Source: Bosea sp. ANAM02 (GTDB taxonomy: Bacteria > Pseudomonadota > Alphaproteobacteria > Rhizobiales > Beijerinckiaceae). Taken from it: DNA of 64,000 nt. Of this stretch, positions 51,773-61,374 are shown piece after piece (the stretch's first letter is position 1; every line of letters begins with the position of its first letter). The notes beneath the pieces were generated by a model. It was not told where the DNA came from. It worked only from the letters and a program-made list of their open reading frames with translations, and made no database searches. The position numbers were made by a program, and so were the translations under genes. Location of the stretch: the NCBI RefSeq assembly GCF_011764485.1, contig NZ_AP022848.1, forward strand, positions 1,888,001 through 1,952,000, in the 5' to 3' direction.

Positions 51773-53260
51773 ATGAGCTTCACCATCCTGACCGCCGAAT
51801 TCTCGCATGAGAGCAACACCTTCAGCCGCTGCCCGGCCGATTACGCCGCCTTCACCGATCGCGGAATCCAGCTCGGCGACGACGCCATCGCCGCACGGGC
51901 CGAGGCCAACACGCCGATCGCCGGCTTCCTCGATATCGGCCGTCCGGCCGGATGGACGGTCATCCACGCGATCAGCGCCGCCGCCCAGCCTTCCGGCCCG
52001 GTGACGCGCGATGCCTTCGAGCGGATCGCCGGCGTCATCGTCGCGACGGCGAAGGCTCATGCAGGACAGATCGACGGCGTGCTGCTCGGCCTGCACGGCG
52101 CCATGGTCACCGAGTTCTGCGAGGACGGGGAGGGCGATTTGCTGGAGCGGGTCCGCGCCGTGCTCGGGCCCGACGTGCCGATCGGCATCACGCTCGATCC
52201 CCATGCCAACGTCACCCGCAAGATGACCGAGCTCGCCGATATCGTCGTCTCCTACAAGACCTATCCGCATGTCGATATGCGCGAGATCGGCAAGCTCGCG
52301 GCCGGCATCCTGCAGCGGACGATGACGGGCGAGATCAGGCCGGTGACGCTGCGGGCCGAGCGGCCGATGCTGGAGGAGGTCAATGGCGGGCGCACCGATA
52401 TCGGCCCGATGGTCGCGCGCATCGCCAGGGCCCGGGCCTATGAGAAGGAAGCCGGCGTCTTCGCCGTCAGCGTCAATGGTGGCTTCGGCAATGCCGATAT
52501 CCATGAGGTCGGGCCGACGGTGCTCGTGACCTGCGAGGGCAACCGCGAGAAGCATCAGGCCTTCGCCGAAGCGCTGATGGAGGACATGTGGCAGCGCCGC
52601 TTCGAGAAGGTCACGAATTTTCTCTCGGTCGAGGACGCTGTCGCGGAAGCCAGCTCCTATGTCGCGACGAAGGGGCCGCTGATCATCGCCGATTATGCCG
52701 ACAATCCCGGCGGGGGCGGCTATGGCGACGCGACCGGCCTGCTCGAGGGCATGATCGAAGCCGATCTGAAGGATGCCTGTTTCGGGCCGATTGTGGATCC
52801 CGAGGTTGCGGCCGAGCTGCGCAAGGGCACGCCAGGCTCGACGGTCTCGGTCCGGCTCGGCGGCAAGGTCGATCCCGAAATCGGCGGCGGGCCGCTCGCG
52901 CTCACCGGGACGCTGGTCAGCGTCAGCGACGGAGACTATGTCGGCGACGGCCCGATGATGGGCGGATTGCAGGCGAGTTGGGGGCCCTGCGCCGTGCTGC
53001 GTGTCGGCGATGTCGAAATTCTGGTCACGACGATCCGCGCCCAGATGAACGACCTGCAGCAGTTCCGCGCCTTCGGCATCGATCCGGCGGCCAAGCGCGT
53101 CGTCGGGCTAAAATCGATGCAGCATTTCCGCGCCGCCTTCGAGCCGATCGCCGGGAAGGTGATCGTCTGCGATAGCGGCGCGCTCTGCACGCCCGATCTC
53201 GGCAAGCTGCCCTATCGCCGGGTGCGGCGGCCGCTCTTCCCGCTCGACAGGGCAGGGTAA
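51773..53260 (+). CDS. M81-family metalloprotein (MlrC-like)
   Basis: 495 residues, the usual family length. N-terminal motif ILTAEFSHESNTFSRCPADY, the metal-site segments LLGLHGAMVTEF and PIGITLDPHANVT, SYKTYPHVDMREIG, and the C-terminal domain with ADNPGGGGYGDATGLL. MlrC of Sphingomonas breaks down the linear microcystin product, but most relatives are uncharacterised and probably act on small peptides or related amides. Start chosen for AGAGGAACG. It is convergent with the TAXI-TRAP permease gene, ending 13 bases before it. Confidence 0.9.
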   Translation: MSFTILTAEFSHESNTFSRCPADYAAFTDRGIQLGDDAIAARAEANTPIAGFLDIGRPAGWTVIHAISAAAQPSGPVTRDAFERIAGVIVATAKAHAGQIDGVLLGLHGAMVTEFCEDGEGDLLERVRAVLGPDVPIGITLDPHANVTRKMTELADIVVSYKTYPHVDMREIGKLAAGILQRTMTGEIRPVTLRAERPMLEEVNGGRTDIGPMVARIARARAYEKEAGVFAVSVNGGFGNADIHEVGPTVLVTCEGNREKHQAFAEALMEDMWQRRFEKVTNFLSVEDAVAEASSYVATKGPLIIADYADNPGGGGYGDATGLLEGMIEADLKDACFGPIVDPEVAAELRKGTPGSTVSVRLGGKVDPEIGGGPLALTGTLVSVSDGDYVGDGPMMGGLQASWGPCAVLRVGDVEILVTTIRAQMNDLQQFRAFGIDPAAKRVVGLKSMQHFRAAFEPIAGKVIVCDSGALCTPDLGKLPYRRVRRPLFPLDRAG

Positions 53261-53273
53261 GGCGGCCTTGCAC

Positions 53274-55439
53274 TCAAGCGGGTGCGGCCGCGGCCTTGCG
53301 GGCGATGACCTGCCTGAGCAGCACGGGCGCGGCGATGACGAGCCCTATCCCGGCCGAATAGGGCGTTGCCACGATCAGCGGCAGGGCCGCCAGCGCAAGG
53401 ACCAGCCGCTCCCACATCACCAGCGGCGCCAGCAGCCAGGCCGAGAAGGCGCCCGAAAGCAGGGTGATGCTGGTAAGGCAGGCAGTGGTCGAGCCGAGGA
53501 ACTCCGTCCAGGTGAAGCCCGGCGCCATGATCAGCATGGAGGGCGAGAACACGAAGACGAAGGGCACCATCACCTTGCCGAGCGCGAGCCGGAAGGCGGT
53601 GTTGCCGGTCTTGAACGGGTCGGCGCCGGCCATGCTCGCCCCGGCATAGGCGGCGATCGCCACAGGTGGCGTGATGTCGGCGAGGACCCCGTAGTAGAAC
53701 ACGAAGAAATGCGCCACGAGCGGGTTGACGCCGAGCATGCCGAGCGCGGGCGCCGCCACCGTCACCATGATGATGTAGTTCGCCGTGGTCGGCACGCCGC
53801 AGCCGAGCAGGATGCAGACGATGCCGGTCAAGAGCAGCGTGAAGAACAGCGTCGCGCTCTTGATGTCGAAGGGCAGGAAGGGGACGAGGTCGATCAGGCC
53901 CTTGGCCCATTGATCGGCGAGCGAGGTCACGATCCAGGAAATCTTGAAGCCGACGCCGGTCAGCGTCACCACGCCGACGATGATGCCGACGGTCGCTGCC
54001 GCCGCGCCGACGCCGATCGCGTATTTCGCGCCGAGGACGAAGGCATCGACCATGTCGTTGACGCGGCGGCGGCCCTCGGTCGAGCGCAGCAGCACGCCAT
54101 GCGCCATGACGGCGAAGGCGGCGATGACCAGGGCGGCGTTGACGCCGGGAACGCGCAGCAGCTCGGTCGGCGCTGCGACGCCGATGGCGAGCGCCAGAGC
54201 GAGCGCGGCGCCGGCGCGGTAATGCGCGAGGCCGACCAGCATGCAGCCGGTGATGCCCCAGAAGGCGGCGAGGTAGGGCGTGTAGCCGGTGAAGAGCACG
54301 ACGATCAGCGCGAAGAGCGGGGCGACGGTCGGCCAATCGCGGGCGAAGACCTCGCGCAGCTTGGGCGCCTCGGCATCGGTCAGGCCGCGCATGCCGTTTC
54401 GGCGGGCCTCGAAATGCACCTGCATCAGCACGCCGAAGAAATGCATCATGGCCGGTACGACGGCCGCGATGACGATCGTCGCGTAGGGCAGGTTGAGGAA
54501 CTCGACCATCAGGAAGGCGGCGGCGCCCATGATCGGCGGCGTGATCTGGCCGCCTGTCGCGGCGGTCGATTCCACGGCCGCCGCGAAATGGCGCTGGTAG
54601 CCGAGGCGGATCATCATCGGGATGGTGAGCGAGCCGACCGTGACGGTGTTTGCGACGGAGGAGCCCGAGATCATCCCGAACAGGGCCGAGCCGAAGATCG
54701 AGACCTTGGCCGGGCCGCCGGCGAAGCGGCCCGCGACGGCGGCGGCGACGCCGAGGAAGAGGCGGCCGAGGCCGATCCGGGTCGCCAGCACGCCGAACAG
54801 CACGAAATGGAAGACATAGGTCGCGACGACGCCGAGCGCGACGCCATAGACGCCCTGGCTGGTCAGGTACAGATGATTGACGAGGTTCGACCAGGTCGCG
54901 CCCGGATGCAGGAAGATGCCGGGGAACCAGTTGCCGAAGATCGCATAGACGATGGCGAAGAGCGCGATCAGCGGCAGGCCCCAGCCGATGGCGCGGCGCG
55001 TCGCCTCGATCATCAGGACGATGGTGATCGTGCCCATCGTCACGTCGAGCGGCGAGGGATTGCCGACGCGGAAGGCGAGGTCCTCGAAGATCCAGGGCAC
55101 GTAGAGGCTGGCGACCGCGACCGCGATCGCGAAAATCCAGTCATAGAGCGGCACGCCGCCAGGGCGGAACACGGTCGAGGGATAGACGGTGGCGGCCTCG
55201 CTCTTGCGGGCGGCGAAGACGAGGAAGATCAGCCCCAGCACGAAGGCGAGATGGATGCCGCGATGGGTGGTCTCGCGCAGCAGGCCGAAGCCGGCGGTGT
55301 AGTAGTGGAAGGCCGAGAGCGCGAGCAGCAGGCCGCCGATCAGCAGCGCGGTGCCGTGCGGCACCTTGCGGAACTGCATTTCCGGATCGAGTTCTTCCTC
55401 GAGCCTGGCGAGTTCGGCGGCGGAGGGCTGATGGGCCAT
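53274..55439 (-). CDS. TRAP transporter fused permease (DctQM type, TAXI system)
   Basis: 721 residues with many membrane segments, combining the small (4-span) and large (12-span) TRAP subunits in one chain. The large-subunit signatures are VSIFGSALFGMISGSSVANT, VTVGSLTIPMMIRLGYQ, and ILLGCGVPTTANYIIMVTVA. Fused permeases of this kind pair with TAXI receptors. The receptor gene lies upstream on the same strand, separated by 169 bases that contain a palindromic repeat. Energy is expected from an ion gradient; substrate unknown. Confidence 0.95.
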   Translation of the reverse strand: MAHQPSAAELARLEEELDPEMQFRKVPHGTALLIGGLLLALSAFHYYTAGFGLLRETTHRGIHLAFVLGLIFLVFAARKSEAATVYPSTVFRPGGVPLYDWIFAIAVAVASLYVPWIFEDLAFRVGNPSPLDVTMGTITIVLMIEATRRAIGWGLPLIALFAIVYAIFGNWFPGIFLHPGATWSNLVNHLYLTSQGVYGVALGVVATYVFHFVLFGVLATRIGLGRLFLGVAAAVAGRFAGGPAKVSIFGSALFGMISGSSVANTVTVGSLTIPMMIRLGYQRHFAAAVESTAATGGQITPPIMGAAAFLMVEFLNLPYATIVIAAVVPAMMHFFGVLMQVHFEARRNGMRGLTDAEAPKLREVFARDWPTVAPLFALIVVLFTGYTPYLAAFWGITGCMLVGLAHYRAGAALALALAIGVAAPTELLRVPGVNAALVIAAFAVMAHGVLLRSTEGRRRVNDMVDAFVLGAKYAIGVGAAAATVGIIVGVVTLTGVGFKISWIVTSLADQWAKGLIDLVPFLPFDIKSATLFFTLLLTGIVCILLGCGVPTTANYIIMVTVAAPALGMLGVNPLVAHFFVFYYGVLADITPPVAIAAYAGASMAGADPFKTGNTAFRLALGKVMVPFVFVFSPSMLIMAPGFTWTEFLGSTTACLTSITLLSGAFSAWLLAPLVMWERLVLALAALPLIVATPYSAGIGLVIAAPVLLRQVIARKAAAAPA

Positions 55440-55496
55440 GGAGGAAACCTCGGCGGTCGAGCTGGGAGCAGCGCGGTCCGCGCCGTTAAGGAAGTG

Positions 55497-55582
55497 CCGT
55501 CATGCCGGCCGAAGCGTAGCGTAGAGCCGGGATCCGTGCCGGTATGGATCCCGGGTCGGGCTTTGCCCGCCCGGGATGACGG
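55497..55582. repeat. Intergenic palindromic repeat, family 2 copy A
   Basis: CCGTCAT at the left end is inverted against ATGACGG at the right. An inner hairpin pairs ATCCCGGG (55,548) with CCCGGGAT (55,570), extended by CGGGC/GCCCG around a TTT loop. The same layout recurs at 58,083. It lies between the TAXI receptor and its permease gene. Confidence 0.75.
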
Positions 55583-55608
55583 ATCAGATGTACGGATGCG
55601 GGGGCTGC

Positions 55609-56589
55609 TTACTTCAGCAGGCCGGCTTCCTTGTAGAACTTCTCGGCGCCCGGATGCAGCGGCACGCCCTGCAGGCCCTTGAGCGCGGTCTCCTTGCGGA
55701 TCACCTTGCCCTTGGCATGGCCGGCATCGAGCGCGGCGCGGGCCTTGTCGCTCCACAGCCCCTTGGTCACGGCATAGACCGTGTCGGCCGAGATCTTGGA
55801 GGAGGTGACCCAGTGGGCGCCGACCGCGACGGTCTTGACCGCCCCGACATCCTTGTAGGTGCCGGCCGGGATCTCGTCGGCGGCGAAGAACGGCGATTCT
55901 TTCGCGAGCTTCTCGGCCGGGGCGCCGGTGATCGGCAGGATGTCGATGCCCGAGCCGGTCGAGGCGAGCTCGGAGATCGCCGCTGCCGGATAGCCGCCGG
56001 TGAAGAAAAAGGCATCGACCGAGCCGTCCTTCATCTTCTCGGCCGCCTGGTTCGGCTTGAGATATTCGGCCGTGATGTCCTTTTCGGTCACGCCGAAGGC
56101 AGCGAGGATCGCCTTGGCGTTGAGCAGGGTGCCGGAGCCCGGCTCGTCGAGCGAGACCTTCTTGCCCTTGAGATCGGCCACGCTCTTCACGTTCGAGGCC
56201 TTGCGGACGACGAGATGGACGCTCTCGGGGTAGAGATTGGCGATGGAGCGCAGTTCGGCGACCTTCGGCTTGCCCTCGTAGACGCCCGTGCCGGAATAGG
56301 CCCAGAAGGCGACGTCGGCCTGGACGAAGCCGGATTCAGCCGCGCCGCCGACGATGGCGTTGACATTGGCGACCGAGCCGTTGCTGGCGACCGCGGTCGC
56401 GACAAGCTGCGGCGGGGCGGAGATCGCGTTCGCGATCAGGCCGCCGATCGGATAATAGGTGCCGGCCGTACCGCCTGTGCCGATGCGGAAGAAGGCCGGA
56501 GCCTGGGCGACGGCGATGCCGGCCGCCACGGCGACGGCGCCGAGCGCGAGGCCGGCGGCGGCGAATTTCGAACGAAGACGCAGAGACAT
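55609..56589 (-). CDS. TAXI-family TRAP transporter solute-binding protein
   Basis: 326 residues. Signal peptide (KFAAAGLALGAVAVAAGIAV ending AQA), then the TAXI hallmark FFRIGTGGTAGTYYPIGG. LKGKKVSLDEPGSGTLLNAK and FFFTGGYPAAAISELAST are further family landmarks. It captures a ligand (often glutamate-like or other carboxylates) for the fused permease that follows. It is the first gene of the two-gene transporter unit and is divergent from the MFS pump gene, with 260 bases between that hold no other gene. Confidence 0.94.
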   Translation of the reverse strand: MSLRLRSKFAAAGLALGAVAVAAGIAVAQAPAFFRIGTGGTAGTYYPIGGLIANAISAPPQLVATAVASNGSVANVNAIVGGAAESGFVQADVAFWAYSGTGVYEGKPKVAELRSIANLYPESVHLVVRKASNVKSVADLKGKKVSLDEPGSGTLLNAKAILAAFGVTEKDITAEYLKPNQAAEKMKDGSVDAFFFTGGYPAAAISELASTGSGIDILPITGAPAEKLAKESPFFAADEIPAGTYKDVGAVKTVAVGAHWVTSSKISADTVYAVTKGLWSDKARAALDAGHAKGKVIRKETALKGLQGVPLHPGAEKFYKEAGLLK

Positions 56590-56849
56590 TCAATCAACCT
56601 CCCGTGAAAGGGGGCAATCTCGGCAGGATCGGGCGCGGGATCAATCGGAAATTCGACTCGGTGGGTTCGATCAACAGCGATCTGTTCCGGAAAGATGGCC
56701 TCCGGGGCGCGAAAGCGGGCCAGTCATGCGGTGGAGGCATTGCCGTGGTGCCGGCTCATGAAATTGTGCGGCCAACGGCGATCCTTTAGAGCCTTCGACC
56801 GCATCCGAGGCGGGAATCGGCCTGCCGGAGATGCCGCGGGACCTTCGAT

Positions 56850-58073
56850 ATGACCGCCAGCGCGCCGACCGCCTCCCTGCCGCAACGGGCCATGATGCCG
56901 GTGCTGATCGCCCTCAGCGTGACTCATCTGCTCAACGACATGATCCAGTCGCTGATCCCGGCGATCTATCCGATCATCAAGGAGGCGTACCGGCTCGATT
57001 TCGGCCAGATCGGGCTGATCACGCTGACCTTCCAGGTCGCGGCCTCGCTGCTGCAGCCGGCGGTCGGGCTCTATACCGACAAGCACCCGATGCCCTATTC
57101 GATGGTGGTCGGCATGGGCTTCACGCTCTCGGGGTTGATCGGGCTGGCCTATGCCGGCAGCTACGGCTTCCTGCTGCTCTCGGCGGCCTGCGTCGGCATC
57201 GGCTCCTCGATCTTCCACCCGGAGGCGACGCGGATGGCGCGCAACGCGTCGGGCGGCCAGCACGGGCTGGCGCAGGGCATCTTCCAGGTCGGCGGGCAGA
57301 CCGGCGGAGCGCTCGGACCGCTGCTGGCGGCTTTCATCATCGTGCCGCGCGGGCAGGGCAGTCTCGCGTGGTTCTCGGTCGCCGCTCTCGTCGCGATGAT
57401 GCTGATGGTCTGGACGGCGGCGAGCTATGCGCGGCTTGACAAGGCGCGGCCGCCCAAGTCCGCTGCGGCGAGTGCGCCGGCAGCCCGGCCGGGCAAGCGC
57501 TCGGTCGCCTTCGCGATCACCATCCTGATCATCCTGCTGTTCTCGAAGAACGCCTATTCGGCGAGCTTCTCGTCGTTCTACACCTTCTACCTGATGGGCA
57601 AGTTCGGCATCTCCGTGCAGAACTCGCAGGTGATGCTGTTCCTGTTCCTCGCCTCCTCGGCGGCGGGCGCGCTGGGCGGCGGCATGCTGGGAGACCGGAT
57701 CGGCCGCAACAAGATCATCTGGTTCTCGATCCTGGGCGCGCTGCCCTTCACGCTGATCCTGCCCTATGCGGACCTGTTCTGGACCGGCGTGCTGACGATC
57801 GTGATCAACCTGATCATGTCGAGCGCCTTCGCCGCGATCCTGATCTATGCGCTGGAACTGCTGCCCGGCCGCGTCGGGCTGGTCGGCGGCTTCTTCTACG
57901 GGCTGTCCTTCGGGCTCGGCGGTCTCGCGGCGGCGTTGCTCGGCGAGTTCGCCGACATCCTCGGCATCGAGATGGTCTACAAGCTCTGCTCGTTCATCCC
58001 GTTGATGGGCTTGCTCGCCTGGTTCCTGCCGCGGCTGAGCGAGGGCACGAAGGGCGCGAAGGTCGGGCATTAG
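56850..58073 (+). CDS. fsr: MFS efflux pump, fosmidomycin resistance (Fsr) type
   Basis: 407 residues with twelve membrane segments. The opening LSVTHLLNDMIQSLIPAIYP, IIKEAYRLDFGQIGLITLTF is the recognisable Fsr pattern. Further landmarks are IFHPEATRMARNASGG, GIFQVGGQTGGALGPLL and the central loop motif GGMLGDRIGRNKII. It is a proton-driven exporter; the E. coli homologue confers fosmidomycin resistance, but the natural substrate is unclear. Convergent with the superoxide dismutase gene across a palindromic repeat. Confidence 0.9.
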   Translation: MTASAPTASLPQRAMMPVLIALSVTHLLNDMIQSLIPAIYPIIKEAYRLDFGQIGLITLTFQVAASLLQPAVGLYTDKHPMPYSMVVGMGFTLSGLIGLAYAGSYGFLLLSAACVGIGSSIFHPEATRMARNASGGQHGLAQGIFQVGGQTGGALGPLLAAFIIVPRGQGSLAWFSVAALVAMMLMVWTAASYARLDKARPPKSAAASAPAARPGKRSVAFAITILIILLFSKNAYSASFSSFYTFYLMGKFGISVQNSQVMLFLFLASSAAGALGGGMLGDRIGRNKIIWFSILGALPFTLILPYADLFWTGVLTIVINLIMSSAFAAILIYALELLPGRVGLVGGFFYGLSFGLGGLAAALLGEFADILGIEMVYKLCSFIPLMGLLAWFLPRLSEGTKGAKVGH

Positions 58074-58082
58074 CGCACAAGG

Positions 58083-58181
58083 CCGTCATGCTCGGGCTTG
58101 ACCCGAGCATCTCTGGAAGGAGAGACGCCCTATCCGGCGAGAGATTCTCGGGTCGAAGCTTTGCTTCGCCCGAGAATGACG
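58083..58181. repeat. Intergenic palindromic repeat, family 2 copy B
   Basis: CCGTCAT at 58,083 is inverted against ATGACG at 58,176. Two inner hairpins: ATGCTCGGG (58,088) with CCCGAGCAT (58,102), and ATTCTCGGG with CCCGAGAAT (58,144-58,177), the latter extended by CGAAGC/GCTTCG around TTT. It lies between two convergent genes and could act as a bidirectional terminator. Confidence 0.75.
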
Positions 58182-58188
58182 CGTGTTG

Positions 58189-58935
58189 TCAGAGCGCGAG
58201 CTTGCCGGCCTTGGCGGCGGCGTAGCGCTCGTTGACCTTCTTCCAGTCGACCACGTTCCACCAGCCCTTGAGATAGTCGGCGCGACGGTTCTGATGTTTC
58301 AGGTAATAGGCGTGCTCCCAGACGTCGTTGCCGAGCAGCACCATCTGCTTGTCCATGAGCGGGCTGTCCTGGTTCGGCTTGCCGAGCAAGGCGAGCTTGC
58401 CGGCCTTGTCGACGGTGACGAAGACCCAGCCCGAGCCGAAGACGCGCAGGCCCGCCGCCTCGAAATCGGCCTTGAACCTGTTGAAGCCGCCGAGATCGCG
58501 GGTGATCGCCTCGGCGACCTCGCCGGTCGGCGTGCCGCCGGCGCCCGGCGCCATGATCTCCCAGAACATGCTGTGGTTGGCATGGCCGCCGCCATTGTTG
58601 CGGACGAGCGTGCGGATGCTATCCGGGAGCTGGCCGAGATCGGCGATCAGCTCGCCGACCGAGGCCTTGGCGATGACGCCGTTGTCCTTGGCTGCATTGT
58701 TCAGGGCGGCGACATAGGCGGCGTGGTGACGGTTGTAGTGGATGTCCATCGTGGCGGCGTCGATATGCGGCTCGAGCGCATTGGCCTCGTATGCGCGCTT
58801 CGGCAGCGAGAACGGGCCGGCCGGAGCTGCGGGTGCTGCGGCCTGCGCCCAGACTCGCGGGGCTGCGGCGACGGCGAGAGCGGCGGCGCCGAGACCGATC
58901 AGGCCACGGCGGGAGACGGCGGAAACTGCGGTCAT
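58189..58935 (-). CDS. Exported Fe/Mn superoxide dismutase
   Basis: 248 residues, about 50 longer than cytoplasmic enzymes because of an N-terminal leader: SAVSRRGLIGLGAAALAVAA, a twin-arginine-type signal ending near VWAQA. Metal ligands are all present: His in MDIHYNRHHAAYV, His in GGHANHSMFWEIM, and Asp/His in LGNDVWEHAYYLKHQNRRAD. Export of a folded metalloenzyme by Tat suits this family and would protect the periplasm from superoxide. ATG 58,935 is used as it directly precedes the signal. Convergent with fsr. Confidence 0.9.
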   Translation of the reverse strand: MTAVSAVSRRGLIGLGAAALAVAAAPRVWAQAAAPAAPAGPFSLPKRAYEANALEPHIDAATMDIHYNRHHAAYVAALNNAAKDNGVIAKASVGELIADLGQLPDSIRTLVRNNGGGHANHSMFWEIMAPGAGGTPTGEVAEAITRDLGGFNRFKADFEAAGLRVFGSGWVFVTVDKAGKLALLGKPNQDSPLMDKQMVLLGNDVWEHAYYLKHQNRRADYLKGWWNVVDWKKVNERYAAAKAGKLAL

Positions 58936-59183
58936 GGGGTTCCTCCGGAAAGCGTTCGGGCGTGTCGGCTTCTGGCTCAACGCGCGATGCCCGTTGCGGG
59001 TCCGCCGTCGATGCGCTGCCGTTGTAGCATGGGCGTGCATGGCAATTGACCCAACGGCATTATCACGATCCCGTCGCTCGCAAGCCGCGTGGTAAACCGG
59101 CCGAACCGGCTCTTAACCGGCGATTTACCGCGTTTCTCTACATTTCCGGAAGAAATCCCTCCGGGTTGAAGAGGCGTCCCGCC

Positions 59184-60656
59184 ATGCATGCACTGGCTCG
59201 CAAGCTCGATCTGCCCGTCAGTGCGGCCGCCGCGTGTCCCGTCGAGGAGCCGGCCGGGACGGGCGCCGAGCGCGCGGTGCGCGAGATCGCGGCCCGTTTC
59301 GGCAAACTCAGCGCCGAGATCACCGACATCGCCGGGCGCGTCGGCGACGTGACGCAGCAATTCGACAAGCAGACGGCCGGCCTGCGCCGCGTGGTCGGTG
59401 CGGTCGAACAGGTGTCAAAGGCCAATAACGCGATCCGGCAGGCGGCCGAGGGCGCGCAGGCTGCAGCGTCGGTCGTCCGCAGCGGCCTCGAACGCGTCAC
59501 GACCTCGGTGCGGCTCGGGCTCAATGCCGCGCAGGCCGATATCGAAACCTTGTCCAGCGAAGCCCAGTCGATGTCGCAGGTGTTGGCGCAGGCCGTCGGC
59601 GACGCGCACAAGGCGCGGGCGTCGAGCGATGCGATCCAGTCGATCACCCGCGAGATTCAGCTCCTGTCGATCAATGCCGGCGTCGAGGCGGCGCGCAGCG
59701 GCGAGGCCGGCAAGGGCTTCGCGGTGATCGCGGCTGCCGTGAAGGCGCTGGCCGAGCAGACGCGCGAGGCGACGGCGGCGAGCGCGGCCCAGCTCGACCT
59801 GCTCGTGAAGGCGGTCGACGCGGTCGCCCGGCGCAGCCAGGAGAACGCGCAGACGGCGCAGCGCGCGCAGGCGGGCAGCCAGACCATCTCGCAGCAGATC
59901 GGCGAGTTCGACAGCTTCGGCCGCTCGGTGGTCGAATTGATCGGCGAGATCGAGGCTGTGTCGCGGCCGACGCGGGAGAATGCGGAGGCCTGCGCCAAGG
60001 CGGGGCAGGACCTCGCCGCGCTCGTCGCGGGGGTCGATGCCTCCACCGACAATCTCCAGCAGGCGGGGCAGCGCACCGAGGCGCTGGTCGCGATCAGCGA
60101 AGGCATCCTCGGCTCGATCGCGGCATCCGGGGTGAGGACCGCCCAGTCGGAGCTGATCGCGACCGTGATGGAGACCGCCGGCACCATCGGCGAGCTGTTC
60201 GAGACGGCGCTGAGCCGCGGCGAGCTCTCGCTCGCCGACCTGTTCGACGAGGCCTATCGGCCGATCCCGGGATCGGACCCGGTCCAGCACATGACGCGCT
60301 TCGTCGCGCTGACCGACCGGCTGCTGCCTCCCTTGCAGGAGGAACTCCTGAGCTCGAACGGGCGGATCGTGTTCTGCGCCGCGGTGGATCGCAACGGCTT
60401 CCTGCCGACGCATAACCGCAAATATGCGCAAGCCCAGGGCAACGACCCGGTCTGGAACAACGCCAATTGCCGCAACCGGCGCATCTTCGATGATCGGACG
60501 GGGCTCGCCGCCGCGCGCAACCGCAAGCCGTTCCTGCTGCAGAGCTACCGGCGCGACATGGGTGGCGGGCAGTTCCTCGTAATGGAGGACCTGTCGGCAC
60601 CGATCATGGTCAAGGGCCGGCACTGGGGCGCCTTCCGCTTCGGCCTCAAGGTCTAA
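59184..60656 (+). CDS. Soluble methyl-accepting chemotaxis-type receptor
   Basis: 490 residues without any membrane segment. The first two thirds are helical coiled coil containing a kinase-contact tip (REIQLLSINAGVEAARSGEA, GKGFAVIAAAVKALAEQTRE), somewhat diverged from the canonical tip. The C-terminal 140 residues (about 345-490) form a separate domain resembling Cache/PAS-type sensors (CAAVDRNGFLPTHNRKYAQ; RHWGAFRFGLKV). It is placed like the soluble receptor IcpA at the head of rhizobial che operons. Probably senses a cytoplasmic signal. The promoter should lie in the 248 bases between the SOD and this gene. Confidence 0.85.
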   Translation: MHALARKLDLPVSAAAACPVEEPAGTGAERAVREIAARFGKLSAEITDIAGRVGDVTQQFDKQTAGLRRVVGAVEQVSKANNAIRQAAEGAQAAASVVRSGLERVTTSVRLGLNAAQADIETLSSEAQSMSQVLAQAVGDAHKARASSDAIQSITREIQLLSINAGVEAARSGEAGKGFAVIAAAVKALAEQTREATAASAAQLDLLVKAVDAVARRSQENAQTAQRAQAGSQTISQQIGEFDSFGRSVVELIGEIEAVSRPTRENAEACAKAGQDLAALVAGVDASTDNLQQAGQRTEALVAISEGILGSIAASGVRTAQSELIATVMETAGTIGELFETALSRGELSLADLFDEAYRPIPGSDPVQHMTRFVALTDRLLPPLQEELLSSNGRIVFCAAVDRNGFLPTHNRKYAQAQGNDPVWNNANCRNRRIFDDRTGLAAARNRKPFLLQSYRRDMGGGQFLVMEDLSAPIMVKGRHWGAFRFGLKV

Positions 60657-60707
60657 TCGTCGGCCGTGCGTAACCTGTCGAGTTGAGTGAGTTCCTGAGC
60701 CAGCGCC

Positions 60708-61175
60708 ATGCATATCGCGCCCGTATTTCCCAATCTCTCGGTGCTCCTCATCGACCCGAGCCCGCATTACCGCCGGATCGTGCGCACGATGCTGTATCAG
60801 GCGCAGCTCAACCGCATCTTCGAGGCGTCGGACCTGTCCTCGGCAGCCTCGACCTTTATTCAGAAGCAGCCGAACATCGTGATCCTCGACTGGGACATGC
60901 CGGAGGGGAACAGCATCAAGTGCCTGGCGGCGATCCGTTCCTTCAAGACCTCGCCCTTCGCCAAGGCTCCGGTGCTGGTGATGATGGAGCGGCCGGACCG
61001 GCGCGCGGTCGTCCAGGCGGCGAAGCTCGGCGCGCATGAGATCGTCACCAAGCCGATCTCGCCCAACAATCTCTGGCTGCACCTGTCCGGCGTCATCAAC
61101 GTGCCCCGGAAATACAGGGAGGCGGAGGGCAAGATCACGCTGGTGCCGCGCGCGATCAGCAATGCCATCTTCTGA
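60708..61175 (+). CDS. Single-domain response regulator of the chemotaxis cluster
   Basis: 155 residues. Receiver fold with phospho-acceptor Asp61 in NIVILDWDMPEGNSIKCLAA and the conserved Lys in HEIVTKPISPNN. The metal-binding acidic pair is reduced to one Asp (VLLIDPSPHYRRIV), a departure from the usual Asp-Asp/Glu-Asp. A basic C-terminal tail of about 25 residues follows (VPRKYREAEGKITLVPRAIS). It lies 51 bases after the soluble receptor. Extra single-domain regulators in rhizobial clusters can act as phosphate sinks. Role here unknown. Confidence 0.88.
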   Translation: MHIAPVFPNLSVLLIDPSPHYRRIVRTMLYQAQLNRIFEASDLSSAASTFIQKQPNIVILDWDMPEGNSIKCLAAIRSFKTSPFAKAPVLVMMERPDRRAVVQAAKLGAHEIVTKPISPNNLWLHLSGVINVPRKYREAEGKITLVPRAISNAIF

Positions 61176-61258
61176 CGACTGCCTGTGAACTTCTTCGAAG
61201 ACGGGCAAGATGCAGGCAGTGCGAAAACTCAGCTTGCCGAAGGCCGGCTCGAGAATAC

Positions 61259-61374
61259 AGCCCTCATCCTGAGGAGCCGCGTGAGCGGCGTCTCGAAGGA
61301 TGTTCCAGATAGTTCCGGAGCCTCCTGAAGCATCCTTCGAGACTCAGCCTGCGGCTGCCCCTCAGGATGGGGCT
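61259..61374. repeat. Intergenic palindromic repeat, family 1 copy B
   Basis: Second copy of the element at 27,772. CCCTCATCCTGAGGAG at the left is inverted against CTCAGGATG at the right, with the same inner arms (CGTCTCGAAGGATG, CATCCTTCGAGAC) and the same core TTCCGGAGCCTCCTGAAGC. The outer variable loops differ. Confidence 0.8.
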
